A stretch of 43,719 bases of DNA from a virus, in the IMG/VR virus record IMGVR_UViG_3300031951_000353, positions 1 to 43,719 of that record. The stretch is one strand, 5' to 3'. A program made the translations under genes and the position numbers. Positions 34,569 to 42,906 of the stretch are shown piece after piece. Position 1 is the stretch's first letter; each line of letters begins with the position of its first letter. A model generated the notes under the pieces. That model worked only from the letters and a program-made list of their open reading frames with translations, searched no databases and had not been told where the DNA came from.

Positions 34569-36473
34569 ATGGCCGACAACGTCACGGCGAACCCCGGCTC
34601 CGGCGGAGCTGTCCTGGCGACCGATGAGATTGGTGGCGTCCACTACCCGAGGTCCAAGGTGGTGCATGGGGCCGACGGTTCGGCAACCGACGCGAGCGAT
34701 GCCAACCCGCTGCCTGTCGTGACGCTGCATCAGCCCGCTGGTTTCTGGCCGGGCTACTCGGGGCCAGACTCTGTCGTCCCCGACAGAGCGCGCATCGACC
34801 CCGACCACGCCCTTGTGACTCGGAGCGCAGTCCTCACCGACGAAGGCACCTTCCGCTGCAACTTCGCCAACACCTCGCTCGCCGTGTCCCTTGGCGCCGT
34901 CACCGTCTCGAGCGACGTCGTCACCGGCACGGGGTTCCTCTCGGCCGAGGTGCACAAGGGGGACTATTTCAAGGTTGCGTCAGACGCAGAGACGGCCTGG
35001 GTGCAGGTCGACAGCATCGACAGCAACACGCGGCTGACGCTCGTGGCTCCCTACGTCGGCAGCGCCTCTGGAACCGGAGAGCGGAGCCTCGTGCAGCCCT
35101 TCACGGGCTCGGGCGGGTTAATCTCCGTGGCCTCTGGCCAGATGACCGTCGGCAGCGGAACAACCATCGCCTCCAACACCGGCGTGCGCCGCTTCGTCGA
35201 CTTCGCCCCATTGGTGTTCCGCGGCCGCGCCTCGGTGTCGCAGCGAATCGCGAACCAGACAGTCTTCGTCGGCTTCGAGGAGGACGCCGCAGCCCCGCGC
35301 TTCTTCGCGCGCTTCGCGCTCGACGGCACCGTGAACACCGTCGTGCGATGCGAGACAGGCCGCAACCCAACGGGCGCGCCGGCCGCCTCTGAGCAGGAGC
35401 AGACGACCATCACGCTGCCGAATGGCGCGACGACCGCAGCGATGCGCGAATACCGCGTCGAGCTCCTGACGGAGTTCGTGCGCTTCTTCGTCGACGGCAT
35501 CCTCGTCGCGTCTCACTCCAGAGTGCTTCCTCAGCAGCACGACGAGATGACGGCGACGGCTGAGGTTCTGAACGGAGCCTCGGCGCCGACCTCGAGCACA
35601 AGCCTCGTCGTCGACTTCCTCACCGTCAAGAACCACAACAAACTTGAGGTGGGGCTCCTCAGCGAGGCTGACCAGGTCGTCGCCGCGCAGCCGACGATGC
35701 AGGCGTTCAACTTCAACCAGGCCGGCGTCATCGCCATCAACACCGACCTGCTCGTCATCGACTGCGCGCAGCTGCGTGCGCTGTCGATTCACACCGTCTC
35801 GCTCGGAACCACCGGCGTCATCACGGCGGCGTGGAGCAACGACGGCGTCAACTACTTCACGGCGACGATGCTCGACCCTGCCGGCGCGCCCGGCACTGCC
35901 ACCACCGGCACCCTTCGCTGGGTCAACGTCATCGCGCGCTTCTTCCGTCTGCGCCTCACGACGGCGACGACGGCCGGCACGACGACGCTGGCGGTGTTCG
36001 GCAGCCAGTTTGCCAACCCGCCCATCATCACCACCCAGCCGGTTTCGGGCACCGTCACCGTGGGCACGCTGCCGGCGACGCCCGCGGGCACCAACACCAT
36101 CGGCGGCGTGCGTCTCGTCCAGGATGCGGGCCAGGGCGCCTCGACGACGCATCACCTCATCGCGGCGGCGGGCACCAACGCGACGTCGGTGAAGACGTCG
36201 GCCGGCAACATCAACACCATCGTGCTGTCGAACGCTTCAGCGGCGGCCCGCTACTTTAAGCTGTGCAACCTCGCGACGGCGCCGACGCCGGGCACGACGA
36301 CGCCCGTCATGACGGCGCTGGTGCCTGCGGGGCAGACGGTGACGGTGAACTGCGGCCCGTTCGGCATTCGCTGCAGCACGGGCATCGCGTACCACCTCAC
36401 CACCGGCATCGCGGTGGCGGACACGGGCGCGCTCGGCGCGGCGGACATGTCGGTCGCAATCTTCTACACGTGA
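34569..36473 (+). CDS. Large structural protein, fiber-like
   Basis: The 634-residue protein opens MADNVTANPGSGGAVLATDE and closes with a TSVKTSAGNINTIVLSNASAAARYFKLCNLATAPTPGT block plus a final beta strand domain, a pair of end modules shared by many phage structural proteins. The middle (150-400) looks like a lectin or jelly-roll domain (VRFFVDGILVASHSRVLPQQHDEM). Parts of the middle are lower in GC. It is a candidate receptor-binding or head-fiber protein. Confidence 0.7.
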   Translation: MADNVTANPGSGGAVLATDEIGGVHYPRSKVVHGADGSATDASDANPLPVVTLHQPAGFWPGYSGPDSVVPDRARIDPDHALVTRSAVLTDEGTFRCNFANTSLAVSLGAVTVSSDVVTGTGFLSAEVHKGDYFKVASDAETAWVQVDSIDSNTRLTLVAPYVGSASGTGERSLVQPFTGSGGLISVASGQMTVGSGTTIASNTGVRRFVDFAPLVFRGRASVSQRIANQTVFVGFEEDAAAPRFFARFALDGTVNTVVRCETGRNPTGAPAASEQEQTTITLPNGATTAAMREYRVELLTEFVRFFVDGILVASHSRVLPQQHDEMTATAEVLNGASAPTSSTSLVVDFLTVKNHNKLEVGLLSEADQVVAAQPTMQAFNFNQAGVIAINTDLLVIDCAQLRALSIHTVSLGTTGVITAAWSNDGVNYFTATMLDPAGAPGTATTGTLRWVNVIARFFRLRLTTATTAGTTTLAVFGSQFANPPIITTQPVSGTVTVGTLPATPAGTNTIGGVRLVQDAGQGASTTHHLIAAAGTNATSVKTSAGNINTIVLSNASAAARYFKLCNLATAPTPGTTTPVMTALVPAGQTVTVNCGPFGIRCSTGIAYHLTTGIAVADTGALGAADMSVAIFYT

Positions 36474-36480
36474 GGTCCCG

Positions 36481-36654
36481 ATGCTCGTCACCATCAAGCC
36501 CAGCGCTCTGCAGCACGACGAAGTGGTGTCGCTCGCCACCGGCCCGGGAGAGGTGCGCGCCGAAGAGCTGCGCGACGGCGTGGCCTGGCTGGTGGTGGAG
36601 TTCCCCGGCTACGGCACGGTGATTCTGCCGGCGGCCGAGTTCGACGAGGCGTGA
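36481..36654 (+). CDS. Small hypothetical protein
   Basis: A 57-residue protein starting MLVTIKPSALQHDEVVSLATG and ending in VEFPGYGTVILPAAEFDEA, probably a small beta unit. ATG is 7 bases after the stop of the previous gene and its TGA is one base from the next GTG. Function unknown. Confidence 0.6.
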   Translation: MLVTIKPSALQHDEVVSLATGPGEVRAEELRDGVAWLVVEFPGYGTVILPAAEFDEA

Positions 36655-36655
36655 C

Positions 36656-37168
36656 GTGTCGGCGCTGACGTACTGGCTGCAACTCGAGCTGTTCGGCACG
36701 GGCGGCGGGGGCGGCGGCACCACCGGCACCGTCAACGCCACCACGTCGACGCCAACCCTGGCCGCGTCGGGCACCCCCGTTGTCACCGGGCAGGGCAGCG
36801 CCTCGACGACCATCCCGACGATGGCGGCCAGCGGGAGGCCCGTCGTCACGGGCGCTGTGGTGGCCGCTACGCCCATTCCAGCGCTATCGGCGGCCGGGAG
36901 GCCTGTTGTGGTGGGGGCGGTGGCCGTCGTCGCGCCTGCGCCCGTCCTGACGGCCTCTGGCACTCCCGTCGTGGTGGGGCAGGTGGCGGCCGTCACCCCG
37001 GTACCCACGCTGCAGGCCGCTGGCAGCGCAGGCGCCCAACTTCGCGTGCGGGTGGTGACGCGGCTCGAGAACGCAGCGCCCTCTCGGGCCGTCGTCGCCG
37101 GCGGCAACACCGGGGTCGAGCTGCCCGCGCGCGCTACATCACTCGTCCTGGAGGAAACCGATGGCTGA
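36656..37168 (+). CDS. Tandem-repeat structural protein
   Basis: The 170-residue protein holds four tandem 21-residue repeats (about 34-117) with consensus PxLxASGxPVVxGxxxAxTPI, plus a partial fifth. Each repeat begins with Pro and contains GxPVV, suggesting a repeating beta structure. The N-terminus has six Gly in a row after LFGTG; the C-terminus is a non-repeat beta segment. It lies in the fiber region and may be a shaft or linker. Confidence 0.6.
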   Translation: MSALTYWLQLELFGTGGGGGGTTGTVNATTSTPTLAASGTPVVTGQGSASTTIPTMAASGRPVVTGAVVAATPIPALSAAGRPVVVGAVAVVAPAPVLTASGTPVVVGQVAAVTPVPTLQAAGSAGAQLRVRVVTRLENAAPSRAVVAGGNTGVELPARATSLVLEETDG

Positions 37169-37496
37169 CTTCACTCTGAAGCAGGGCGACTTGGGGCCGA
37201 GCCTCTTCGCGCAGCTGCTCGAGCCCGACCCGGACAACCCGGGCCAGCGGCGGCCCATCAACCTCACCGGGCGGCAGGTGCAGTTCCGCATGCGCCTGAA
37301 GGGCAGCGCGGGCGCGCTGAAGGTGGACAGGGCTGCAGTGGTGACGGACGCAGTCACGGGCCGCGTGCGCGTCGACTGGGCGGGCACCGACACTGACACG
37401 GTGGGCCTCTTCGTCGCCGAGCTGCGCGTCGGCACGCCTCAGCAGACGGTGCCCAACGACACGCACCTCGTGGTGTCCGTCATCGCCCCGGTGTGA
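37161..37496 (+). CDS. Baseplate upper protein-like domain (BppU-like)
   Basis: The 111-residue protein reads FTLKQGDLGPSLFAQLLEPDPDNPGQRRPINLTGRQVQFRMRLKG and later GRVRVDWAGTDTDTVGLFVAELRVG, the pattern of the BppU N-terminal domain that plugs receptor-binding proteins into lactococcal phage baseplates and is common as a small phage beta-sandwich protein. ATG follows GGAGG. It is the last rightward gene and overlaps the converging gene by 17 bases. Confidence 0.6.
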   Translation: MADFTLKQGDLGPSLFAQLLEPDPDNPGQRRPINLTGRQVQFRMRLKGSAGALKVDRAAVVTDAVTGRVRVDWAGTDTDTVGLFVAELRVGTPQQTVPNDTHLVVSVIAPV

Positions 37497-37956
37497 ACCA
37501 CACCTCGCGCGCGGGCGCGTCCACGAGGCGAATCTGCTGAAGGCGGCAGACGGGCTCCTCGCTTCGGCCGTCCTGGGCGAGACACTCGGCGACGTCGGCG
37601 ACCGGCTTCGAGGTGCATGCCACCGGCTTCAGCTTCCACGCCTTGAAGGCGTCGTCGGCGTGCCGCTGGCACTTCCGGCCGGCCACCACCTGCTCCTGCG
37701 CGCGGTACAGGGCCAGCTTGTTGACGACGCCAGCCACCTTCGCCTTCTCCTTCTCGTGCGCGATGGCGTCGTTGCCCTCGTCCACGAGGGGCTGACAGAT
37801 GTTGCACCGGTACCAACTCCAGAAGGCCACCGACGTCTTCGGGTCGGCGTCGGCCTTCGCTACCGCCTCGTGCATCGACTCGGGCAGGGCCTCAAGCTCG
37901 GACTCGAGCGTCTGGCCGAACGCGGTGGTGGCGATGAGCAGGGCAAGGAGGCGCAT
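37480..37956 (-). CDS. Exported six-cysteine protein
   Basis: The 158-residue protein starts with a short signal peptide (MRLLALLIATTAFGQ) and has Cys at 51, 54, 96, 114, 125 and 137 in the mature part, an even number that suggests disulfides in the periplasm. The middle is helical. It is the last gene of the leftward operon and converges on the virion operon. Export from a prophage suggests a host surface effect or superinfection exclusion, which is inference. Confidence 0.6.
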   Translation of the reverse strand: MRLLALLIATTAFGQTLESELEALPESMHEAVAKADADPKTSVAFWSWYRCNICQPLVDEGNDAIAHEKEKAKVAGVVNKLALYRAQEQVVAGRKCQRHADDAFKAWKLKPVACTSKPVADVAECLAQDGRSEEPVCRLQQIRLVDAPAREVWFTPGR

Positions 37957-38004
37957 GGCAATGATTGCACCTCAACCCGCACCGCCGGGGAACTGCGCAG
38001 GCGT

Positions 38005-38415
38005 TCACGTCGTCGGCCAGCGCTCCGACAGCACCGCCACTTCGTGAGGGTACGGCGCTCTCGGCGGAAGGCGATTGACGGTCAGCCACAGCCCTCGCAT
38101 CGGCAACCAGGCCTCGACGACGTTCTCGTAGGTGACAACGGGCCAGACGACGAATCGGTCGCCGAATCGGTGCACGAAGTCGCCCCCCATCGTAGTCTTC
38201 GGCCGCGCTCCGAGCGCCTTCGTCAGGTCGTCGAGCAGCTGGCCGCGCATGAGCAAGAAGTGCGTTTTAGCCTGCGCCCTCGCTTCGCCTTCGCCGAGCG
38301 CCTCAAGCTGCGCCTCGTCGAGAAACAGCGTCAGCTGCGCCGCGCGAACCGCATCGACGGGCATCCCGTGCTCAAGCGCGTAGTCGATGGCCACATCGTC
38401 GATCGTCGAGCTCAC
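38005..38415 (-). CDS. Hypothetical protein, leftward operon
   Basis: A 136-residue protein whose GTG at 38415 overlaps the upstream stop (GTGA). It contains AAQLTLFLDEAQLEALGEGEARAQAKTHFLLMRGQLLDDL and a strand-rich C-terminus with WPVVTYENVVEAWLPMRG. The open frame upstream of 38415 is a shadow of the neighbouring gene. No family was recognised. Confidence 0.6.
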   Translation of the reverse strand: MSSTIDDVAIDYALEHGMPVDAVRAAQLTLFLDEAQLEALGEGEARAQAKTHFLLMRGQLLDDLTKALGARPKTTMGGDFVHRFGDRFVVWPVVTYENVVEAWLPMRGLWLTVNRLPPRAPYPHEVAVLSERWPTT

Positions 38416-38885
38416 GGCCTCGCCTCCAGCCGCTTCCACTTCCGCCGCGGGCACCCGGCCTCGCGCCACTCGTCGAGCGCCACCAGCACGGCCGACGCTG
38501 GCACGTCGAGCCACACGGCGTCACCGAGGCGGTGCAGGTGCTCGATGCGCCCCTTGCGCTTGCCGCGCAGTCCGGGCAGCGCGCCCGTCGCGCGGTTGGA
38601 CGGGTACGCCACCACGTCGCCGCCGTGCCGGTGAGCGGCGTAGCGCCAAGCCGCGGTGAAGGCGAAGACGAGGCGGTCGCCACCGAACGCCTCTTTGCGG
38701 GCCTTGCGCGTCTGCACCTCGGACGCACGCGCGGCCTTCCGAGCCTCGTCCTTGAGTCGGTCGGCCTCGTCCCAGGCGGCGCCGCTCGCGCGAAACTCGA
38801 CGCGCTCGTCCGAGGCCACGCGGCCGAACTCTGAGGTGGGGCCTGACGCGATGACCTCGTCGCCCAACAGGAGAACGAACGGCAT
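38412..38885 (-). CDS. Hypothetical protein, leftward operon
   Basis: A 157-residue protein beginning MPFVLLLGDEVIASGPTSEF. It has a charged helix (AWDEADRLKDEARKAARASEVQTRKARKEAF) and a C-terminal part with AAWRYAAHRHGGDVVAYPS and a basic GLRGKRKGRIEHLHRLG stretch. The ATG overlaps the upstream stop by one base. No family was recognised. Confidence 0.6.
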   Translation of the reverse strand: MPFVLLLGDEVIASGPTSEFGRVASDERVEFRASGAAWDEADRLKDEARKAARASEVQTRKARKEAFGGDRLVFAFTAAWRYAAHRHGGDVVAYPSNRATGALPGLRGKRKGRIEHLHRLGDAVWLDVPASAVLVALDEWREAGCPRRKWKRLEARP

Positions 38886-39700
38886 CACGGCAGCACCGGA
38901 ACGCGCGGTCCGCGCGGTGGAGGTCGAACGCCGGCCCGGCGCAGCGCCTGTCGGGCGGTCACCGCCGCGGCCCGGAGCTGGCCCAGCGCCCACTGCGCCT
39001 CGCGCCTGGCCTGCTCAAGGTCGAGGTTCCGTGCTGCCTCGAGGCGCGCGACGACCTCGGGCGGGAGCTCGTCGGGCACGGCGTAAAGGAGGTCGAGTCG
39101 GCCATCCACGTAGCCCAGGACGCGGTTCAGCAGGTGGCGCAGCTTCCGGTTCTGCTGCTCGACGTGCTCCCGCCTGTCGTGAGCGTCCTTGGCCTGGGAC
39201 TTCGCGAGCTCGACCTCGTTCCTATGCATGTCGGCCGCGAGGCGGGTAGCCCACTCGGTGAGCCGCTTCTGGTCACTCTCCGAGGCCTTCCGCAGGATGG
39301 CCGCGAGCATCAGGCGGTCAAGGGGCTGCACGTCCTGGCGCTTCGATGCGTCGCGGTGCGTGCGCCAGCGCTTCCCGTCCCACTCGATGAGTCCCCACGC
39401 CGGCGGCACCTCGGCCACGTCGAGCACCTTCGGCGTCACCGCCAGCCACCAGCGGTCGCAGAAGCGGGCAATCTCCTCGGCCTTCTCCGGGTCGCCCTTC
39501 TCGCGGAGCCAGTCGCCCCGGCTCACCTTCACCTCGATGCCGTGCAGCTCGAGCCCGCGCGAGGGCCACGTCGAGAACGCCAGTCCGTCAGCCGTCCTGG
39601 TGGTGCGGCGCGAGAACCCGGTGCCGTTCCGCACCTCCTCGAAGTACGCCCATTCGGGGTGGGCGAAGCGCTTCCGCAGCGCGTCGAAGATGCTGCTCAC
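38885..39700 (-). CDS. PD-(D/E)XK-like (MmcB-type) protein
   Basis: The 271-residue protein has an N-terminal nuclease-like domain: FAHPEWAYFEEVRNGTG, then GLELHGIEVKVSRGDWLREKGDPEKAEEIARFCDRWWLAVTPKVL and VPPAWGLIEW. The GIEVKVSRGD strand gives the ExK pair of the PD-(D/E)XK superfamily, and the CDRWWLAV and WGLIEW blocks recall MmcB-like repair proteins. The rest (about 110-260) is a long coiled coil. It may act in DNA recombination or repair. Start GTG 39700 overlaps the upstream stop (GTGA). Confidence 0.65.
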   Translation of the reverse strand: MSSIFDALRKRFAHPEWAYFEEVRNGTGFSRRTTRTADGLAFSTWPSRGLELHGIEVKVSRGDWLREKGDPEKAEEIARFCDRWWLAVTPKVLDVAEVPPAWGLIEWDGKRWRTHRDASKRQDVQPLDRLMLAAILRKASESDQKRLTEWATRLAADMHRNEVELAKSQAKDAHDRREHVEQQNRKLRHLLNRVLGYVDGRLDLLYAVPDELPPEVVARLEAARNLDLEQARREAQWALGQLRAAAVTARQALRRAGVRPPPRGPRVPVLP

Positions 39701-40200
39701 AGGGCCCCCATCAGCAGCTTGCGCACGGCGAGAGCCTCGTCGCGCTCGGCCTCGGCACGTTCGGCGCGCGCCAGCCAAGCCGTGACGCATGCGACGTGGT
39801 GGTGTCGTACCCTGCCGGGTTGGTCGGCTCGTGCGAGCATCACAGGCCACCGTCCGGGATTCCCCGCGCGTGACTCGGTCGTCTCGCCGCACTCGACACA
39901 GGGCCCGTCGTCGACGCGACCCAGCAAAGCCTCGGCCTTCTCGGCGCGCTCATGCGCAGCGTCGCGCTCGTCCGCCAGTGGCGTGGCGGTGAGGGGCGTG
40001 GCGCGAACAAGAGCCCCGGCACGCCTGCCGACGGTCGTGGTGTCCTCCACAGCTTGCGCGCACGACTCGCGCATCTCCTCCCTCTCCCGCGCCACCGCCT
40101 CGGCCGTGCGGGCGGGTTCGGCGTCGATGTGCGAACATTCCGCGCACGACGTCAGCGGAACGCGGTGCTTACACCAGCCGTTGTAGACGTCATCACTCAT
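39697..40200 (-). CDS. Cys/His-rich protein with central coiled coil
   Basis: The 167-residue protein has an N-terminal WCKHRVPLTSCAEC block and a C-terminal PCVECGETT...HHHVACVTAW block, both probably zinc-binding, joined by a charged helix (ARTAEAVAREREEM and RDAAHERAEKAEALLG). The ATG at 40200 has GAGGTG upstream. Functions of this kind of phage protein are unknown. Confidence 0.6.
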   Translation of the reverse strand: MSDDVYNGWCKHRVPLTSCAECSHIDAEPARTAEAVAREREEMRESCAQAVEDTTTVGRRAGALVRATPLTATPLADERDAAHERAEKAEALLGRVDDGPCVECGETTESRAGNPGRWPVMLARADQPGRVRHHHVACVTAWLARAERAEAERDEALAVRKLLMGAL

Positions 40201-40224
40201 GGCTCACCTCGGGACTGCGAGAAA

Positions 40225-40296
40225 CGCCCCGGCCTCGAATCGAACGAGGCACTCCCTCACGCGTCCGTGATGTCGCTCACCAAGAGCTTCCAGGGC
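40225..40296 (-). tRNA. tRNA-like element, degenerate
   Basis: On the minus strand, GCCCTGG (40296-40290) pairs with CCGGGGC (40232-40226), seven pairs with one G-U; GCTC/GAGC (40287-40284, 40278-40275) forms a 4-bp D-stem; CCTCG/CGAGG forms a T-stem around the canonical TTCGATT loop. The total of 72 bases suits a tRNA. The D-loop is only TTGGT, and the anticodon arm is poor (TCAC/GTGA around 6 bases, without U33). It is thus a decayed or unusual tRNA rather than a normal one. It sits in the 158-base gap between two leftward genes. Confidence 0.45.
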
Positions 40297-40358
40297 AGAA
40301 CCAGCGCCGCTCGGCCAGGAGACGGAGACGAGCGACGCCGGCGAGACGCTGCAGCGCC

Positions 40359-41603
40359 TCACATCGGAACGTCGGGCTCAGCCTCGCCTGACGGCAACTC
40401 GGGCGCCTTCGGGAGCGGCGGCTTCTTCTTGTAGAGCCTCACCGTCGTCGACTCGACGGCGTAGGCGCCGCCGGCCTCACGGATGGCCTTCAGGAGCTTC
40501 GTGACGTAGCCCTTCTGCGTCTCGCCAGACGGCAGCCGCTTCTTCACCGCCTCGGCGATGCTGGCCTTCGTGGCCACCAGCTTCCTTTCCTCGACGACGG
40601 CCAGCTCTGCGACGTCGGGCGCGACGTTGCGCAGCACCTCGTTCGCGATGGTGGCGTTGACGAGCTCGACGACGCGCTGGGCGGGCCCGTAGGTGTGCAG
40701 GTCGTCGACGTCGATGGGCTTCGCTCGCGCCATCTCCTCGAGGTGGGCCTCCAACTTCTCGTGAAGCACACCGATGGCCCTCACCCACCGGAAGAAGTCG
40801 GGGCGGCGTTCCTCGGGCACCTCGAGCGGCAGCGCGGACTCTCCCAGGGCGGCGCGCGTCACCTCGCGGGCCAGGTTGGCCTGGGCAGGGCACCGAAAGA
40901 AGGCGTCGCACCGCTTGCAGTGCGGCCCGATGACCGGCTGCACCGTCTCGGGCGCCATCTCCCACTGCACCTCAGCGAGACGCACACCGGTGATGATGCG
41001 CTCGACGCGCTCTCGCACCAGCGTGTTGAGGCCCAGCACGTCGAAGCGGTGGCTTGAGTAGTAGGGCACGCCGTCGCGGAGGCGAATCCACCCCACGGTG
41101 GCGGCCTGCCGGTTGTACGCGCGGCACGCGGCCAGGGCGAGGAAAAGGAGCTGCGGCGCGTCCCCGGGCGCCTCGAGCTGCGCGAGGCCCGTCTTCACGT
41201 CCAGCACCACCACCTCGTCGGGCGTGATGCCCACGACGTCAGCGGTGCCAGGCACCTCGCACGCCCTGTCGAGGCTTGAGTAGTCGCGAGAGCCGCCGCG
41301 GTGCAACTCGCGCGCGGTGTCCGTGTCGACGTTGTACGCGAAGGCCACCTCGACGGCCCACGCGTCTGGCGTCGAGTGCGGCAACGAGGAGAGGTCGACC
41401 GTCGAGGCCTCGGCCCTGTACTCTTCGGGCACGGCCTTCAGCGCCTCGGCGTAGCCTCGCATGGCGACGTCGCAGAGGAACTGGTGCAGCACCTTCCCGC
41501 GCTCGCGGTACGGGTAGGGGTGGACGTCGACGACGCCGGGCAGCACCAGCGAGAGGCCGCACTTCTCGGCCTGCTCGAGCTTCGACGCAGAGAGCCGCTT
41601 CAC
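40359..41603 (-). CDS. Fe-S PD-(D/E)XK exonuclease (Cas4/RecB-like)
   Basis: The 414-residue protein has RecB-type nuclease features: H40 in GKVLHQFL, D122 in GTADVVG, D135-x-K137 in VVVLDVKTG and Q151 in PQLLFLAL. Cys15 near the N-terminus and Cys229, Cys232, Cys238 near the end of the domain (HCKRCDAFFRC) reproduce the 4Fe-4S layout of Cas4 and AddB. The C-terminal 130 residues are helical with a basic KKKPPLPK tail. It should degrade DNA ends to single strands for the recombinase next door. GTG 41603 overlaps the upstream stop (GTGA). Confidence 0.85.
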   Translation of the reverse strand: MKRLSASKLEQAEKCGLSLVLPGVVDVHPYPYRERGKVLHQFLCDVAMRGYAEALKAVPEEYRAEASTVDLSSLPHSTPDAWAVEVAFAYNVDTDTARELHRGGSRDYSSLDRACEVPGTADVVGITPDEVVVLDVKTGLAQLEAPGDAPQLLFLALAACRAYNRQAATVGWIRLRDGVPYYSSHRFDVLGLNTLVRERVERIITGVRLAEVQWEMAPETVQPVIGPHCKRCDAFFRCPAQANLAREVTRAALGESALPLEVPEERRPDFFRWVRAIGVLHEKLEAHLEEMARAKPIDVDDLHTYGPAQRVVELVNATIANEVLRNVAPDVAELAVVEERKLVATKASIAEAVKKRLPSGETQKGYVTKLLKAIREAGGAYAVESTTVRLYKKKPPLPKAPELPSGEAEPDVPM

Positions 41604-42751
41604 TTCGCACCTCCGAGTTCCTTCGAGCGGGCTTGGTACTGCGGCATGACGAGCTGGCGCTGCTCTACCGTCAGCCTGAGCATTCGGCTCCCGAGGAGCG
41701 CGATGTCCTTCCCCGTCTTCGCCTCGGCGATGAGCCGCTGCACCTCGGCCACCTCGTCGACGCCCTTCGCCGGGTCGATGGCCGGCGCCTGGGGAGGCGT
41801 GGGCGCGGGCTTGGGCGCCTCGGGCACCGGAGCGCTCGACGCGCTCGACGCGGTCGACGCGGTCGACGCGGTCGGCGTCGGAGCGACCGGAGCCGTCGTC
41901 GGCTCGGCGCGCTCGGCCATCACGGAGCGCCACGTCGTCTCGCCGTCGCGGATGGCCGCGTAGACGTCGCGCAGCTCGACGAGCTCGGCCGGCTGGCAGA
42001 AGTCGAGGCCGTGCCCGAGATACTCGACGAGTTGCTCGGGCGCCACGCCCACTGACGCGAAGCCGTCCACCAGGCGCTTCCGCTCGCCGGCCGGGTCGGC
42101 GCGGACCGCCTTCGTGCGCACCTCGTCGACTCGCCGCATGGCCTCCTCGATGAGGTCGCCCGGGATGACCCGCAGGCCCGCGGTGCGAATGGCCTTCGAC
42201 ACGGCCGCCGCCTCCTTGTTCGCCAGCTCGTCCTCGGTGGCCGCCACGAGGTACGACTTCCGGCCGCTGCTGTTGAGGCGCTCGGAGAGCACCGTGCGGC
42301 CGTTTGCGTTCGACCGCTCCACCGTCTTCTCGATGGTGATTTGCCGGGGCCACGAGACGTTTGTCTCGAGGTCGGTCACCATCACCTGGAGCCGCCGCGT
42401 GCGCGCGTCCTCGGCCACCAGCGTCGTCGACGCGATGACGTTCCCCATGCACCGGAGCGCCGCCTCGACGAAGCGAATCGAGGGCCCCACCACCTTCTCA
42501 CCGCCGCCCACCGGCTTCGCGTACTTCGCGACGTCGGCAAACCCGGGGCGGTCGCACTCGCGCAGCAGCGCGACCCGCACGCCGTCGAGGTTGCGAGGGT
42601 TGCGCTGCGCGATGGCCCACCGCGCCTTCACCTCGGCCTCGGCCTGCGCGCTGAGGGCCTGCGCCTGCACCTCGGTGGACTGCACCATCTCCTGGCCGCC
42701 AAAGGCGTCCTGCCGGGCCAGCGCCCCGGCTGCGATTCCGTTTCCGTTCAT
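41600..42751 (-). CDS. Putative single-strand annealing recombinase partner
   Basis: The 383-residue protein starts MNGNGIAAGALARQDAFGG behind AAGGAG. Its core (30-220) has ARWAIAQRNPRNLDGVRVALLRECDRPGFADVAKYAKPVGG, MVTDLETNVSWPRQITIEKTVERS, YLVAATEDELANKEAAAVSKAIRTAGLRVIPGDLIEEAMR, which recurs in phages beside Cas4-like nucleases. By analogy to RecE/RecT and exo/beta, it probably anneals or pairs the DNA strand the nuclease exposes. A Thr/Ala/Ser/Pro linker (about 285-330) is coded partly by 9-bp repeats at 41834-41878. The identification as an annealase is inferred from pairing. Confidence 0.65.
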   Translation of the reverse strand: MNGNGIAAGALARQDAFGGQEMVQSTEVQAQALSAQAEAEVKARWAIAQRNPRNLDGVRVALLRECDRPGFADVAKYAKPVGGGEKVVGPSIRFVEAALRCMGNVIASTTLVAEDARTRRLQVMVTDLETNVSWPRQITIEKTVERSNANGRTVLSERLNSSGRKSYLVAATEDELANKEAAAVSKAIRTAGLRVIPGDLIEEAMRRVDEVRTKAVRADPAGERKRLVDGFASVGVAPEQLVEYLGHGLDFCQPAELVELRDVYAAIRDGETTWRSVMAERAEPTTAPVAPTPTASTASTASSASSAPVPEAPKPAPTPPQAPAIDPAKGVDEVAEVQRLIAEAKTGKDIALLGSRMLRLTVEQRQLVMPQYQARSKELGGAK

Positions 42752-42906
42752 GAGCTTCTCCTTCGAGGGTTGAGGGCCAGGGCGCCGGGCTGCACTCGGC
42801 AGCAGCGACGGCACCAGAAAGCGATGCACCACTCAGCGCGCACGCCCGCCTCGGGGCGGTGGCCGAGGAGCCAGCACAGAGCGCGCTTCAAAAGGGAGGG
42901 TTCCAT
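42748..42906 (-). CDS. Small zinc-ribbon-like protein
   Basis: A 52-residue protein starting MEPSLLKRALCWLLGH with GGAGG four bases upstream. It has C11 and a WCIAFWCRRCCRVQPG block, the CxxGH-type plus WCxRC pattern of tiny phage zinc proteins. Its stop overlaps the recombinase ATG (ATGA), and its start lies in the end of the upstream gene. The function is unknown. Confidence 0.6.
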   Translation of the reverse strand: MEPSLLKRALCWLLGHRPEAGVRAEWCIAFWCRRCCRVQPGALALNPRRRSS

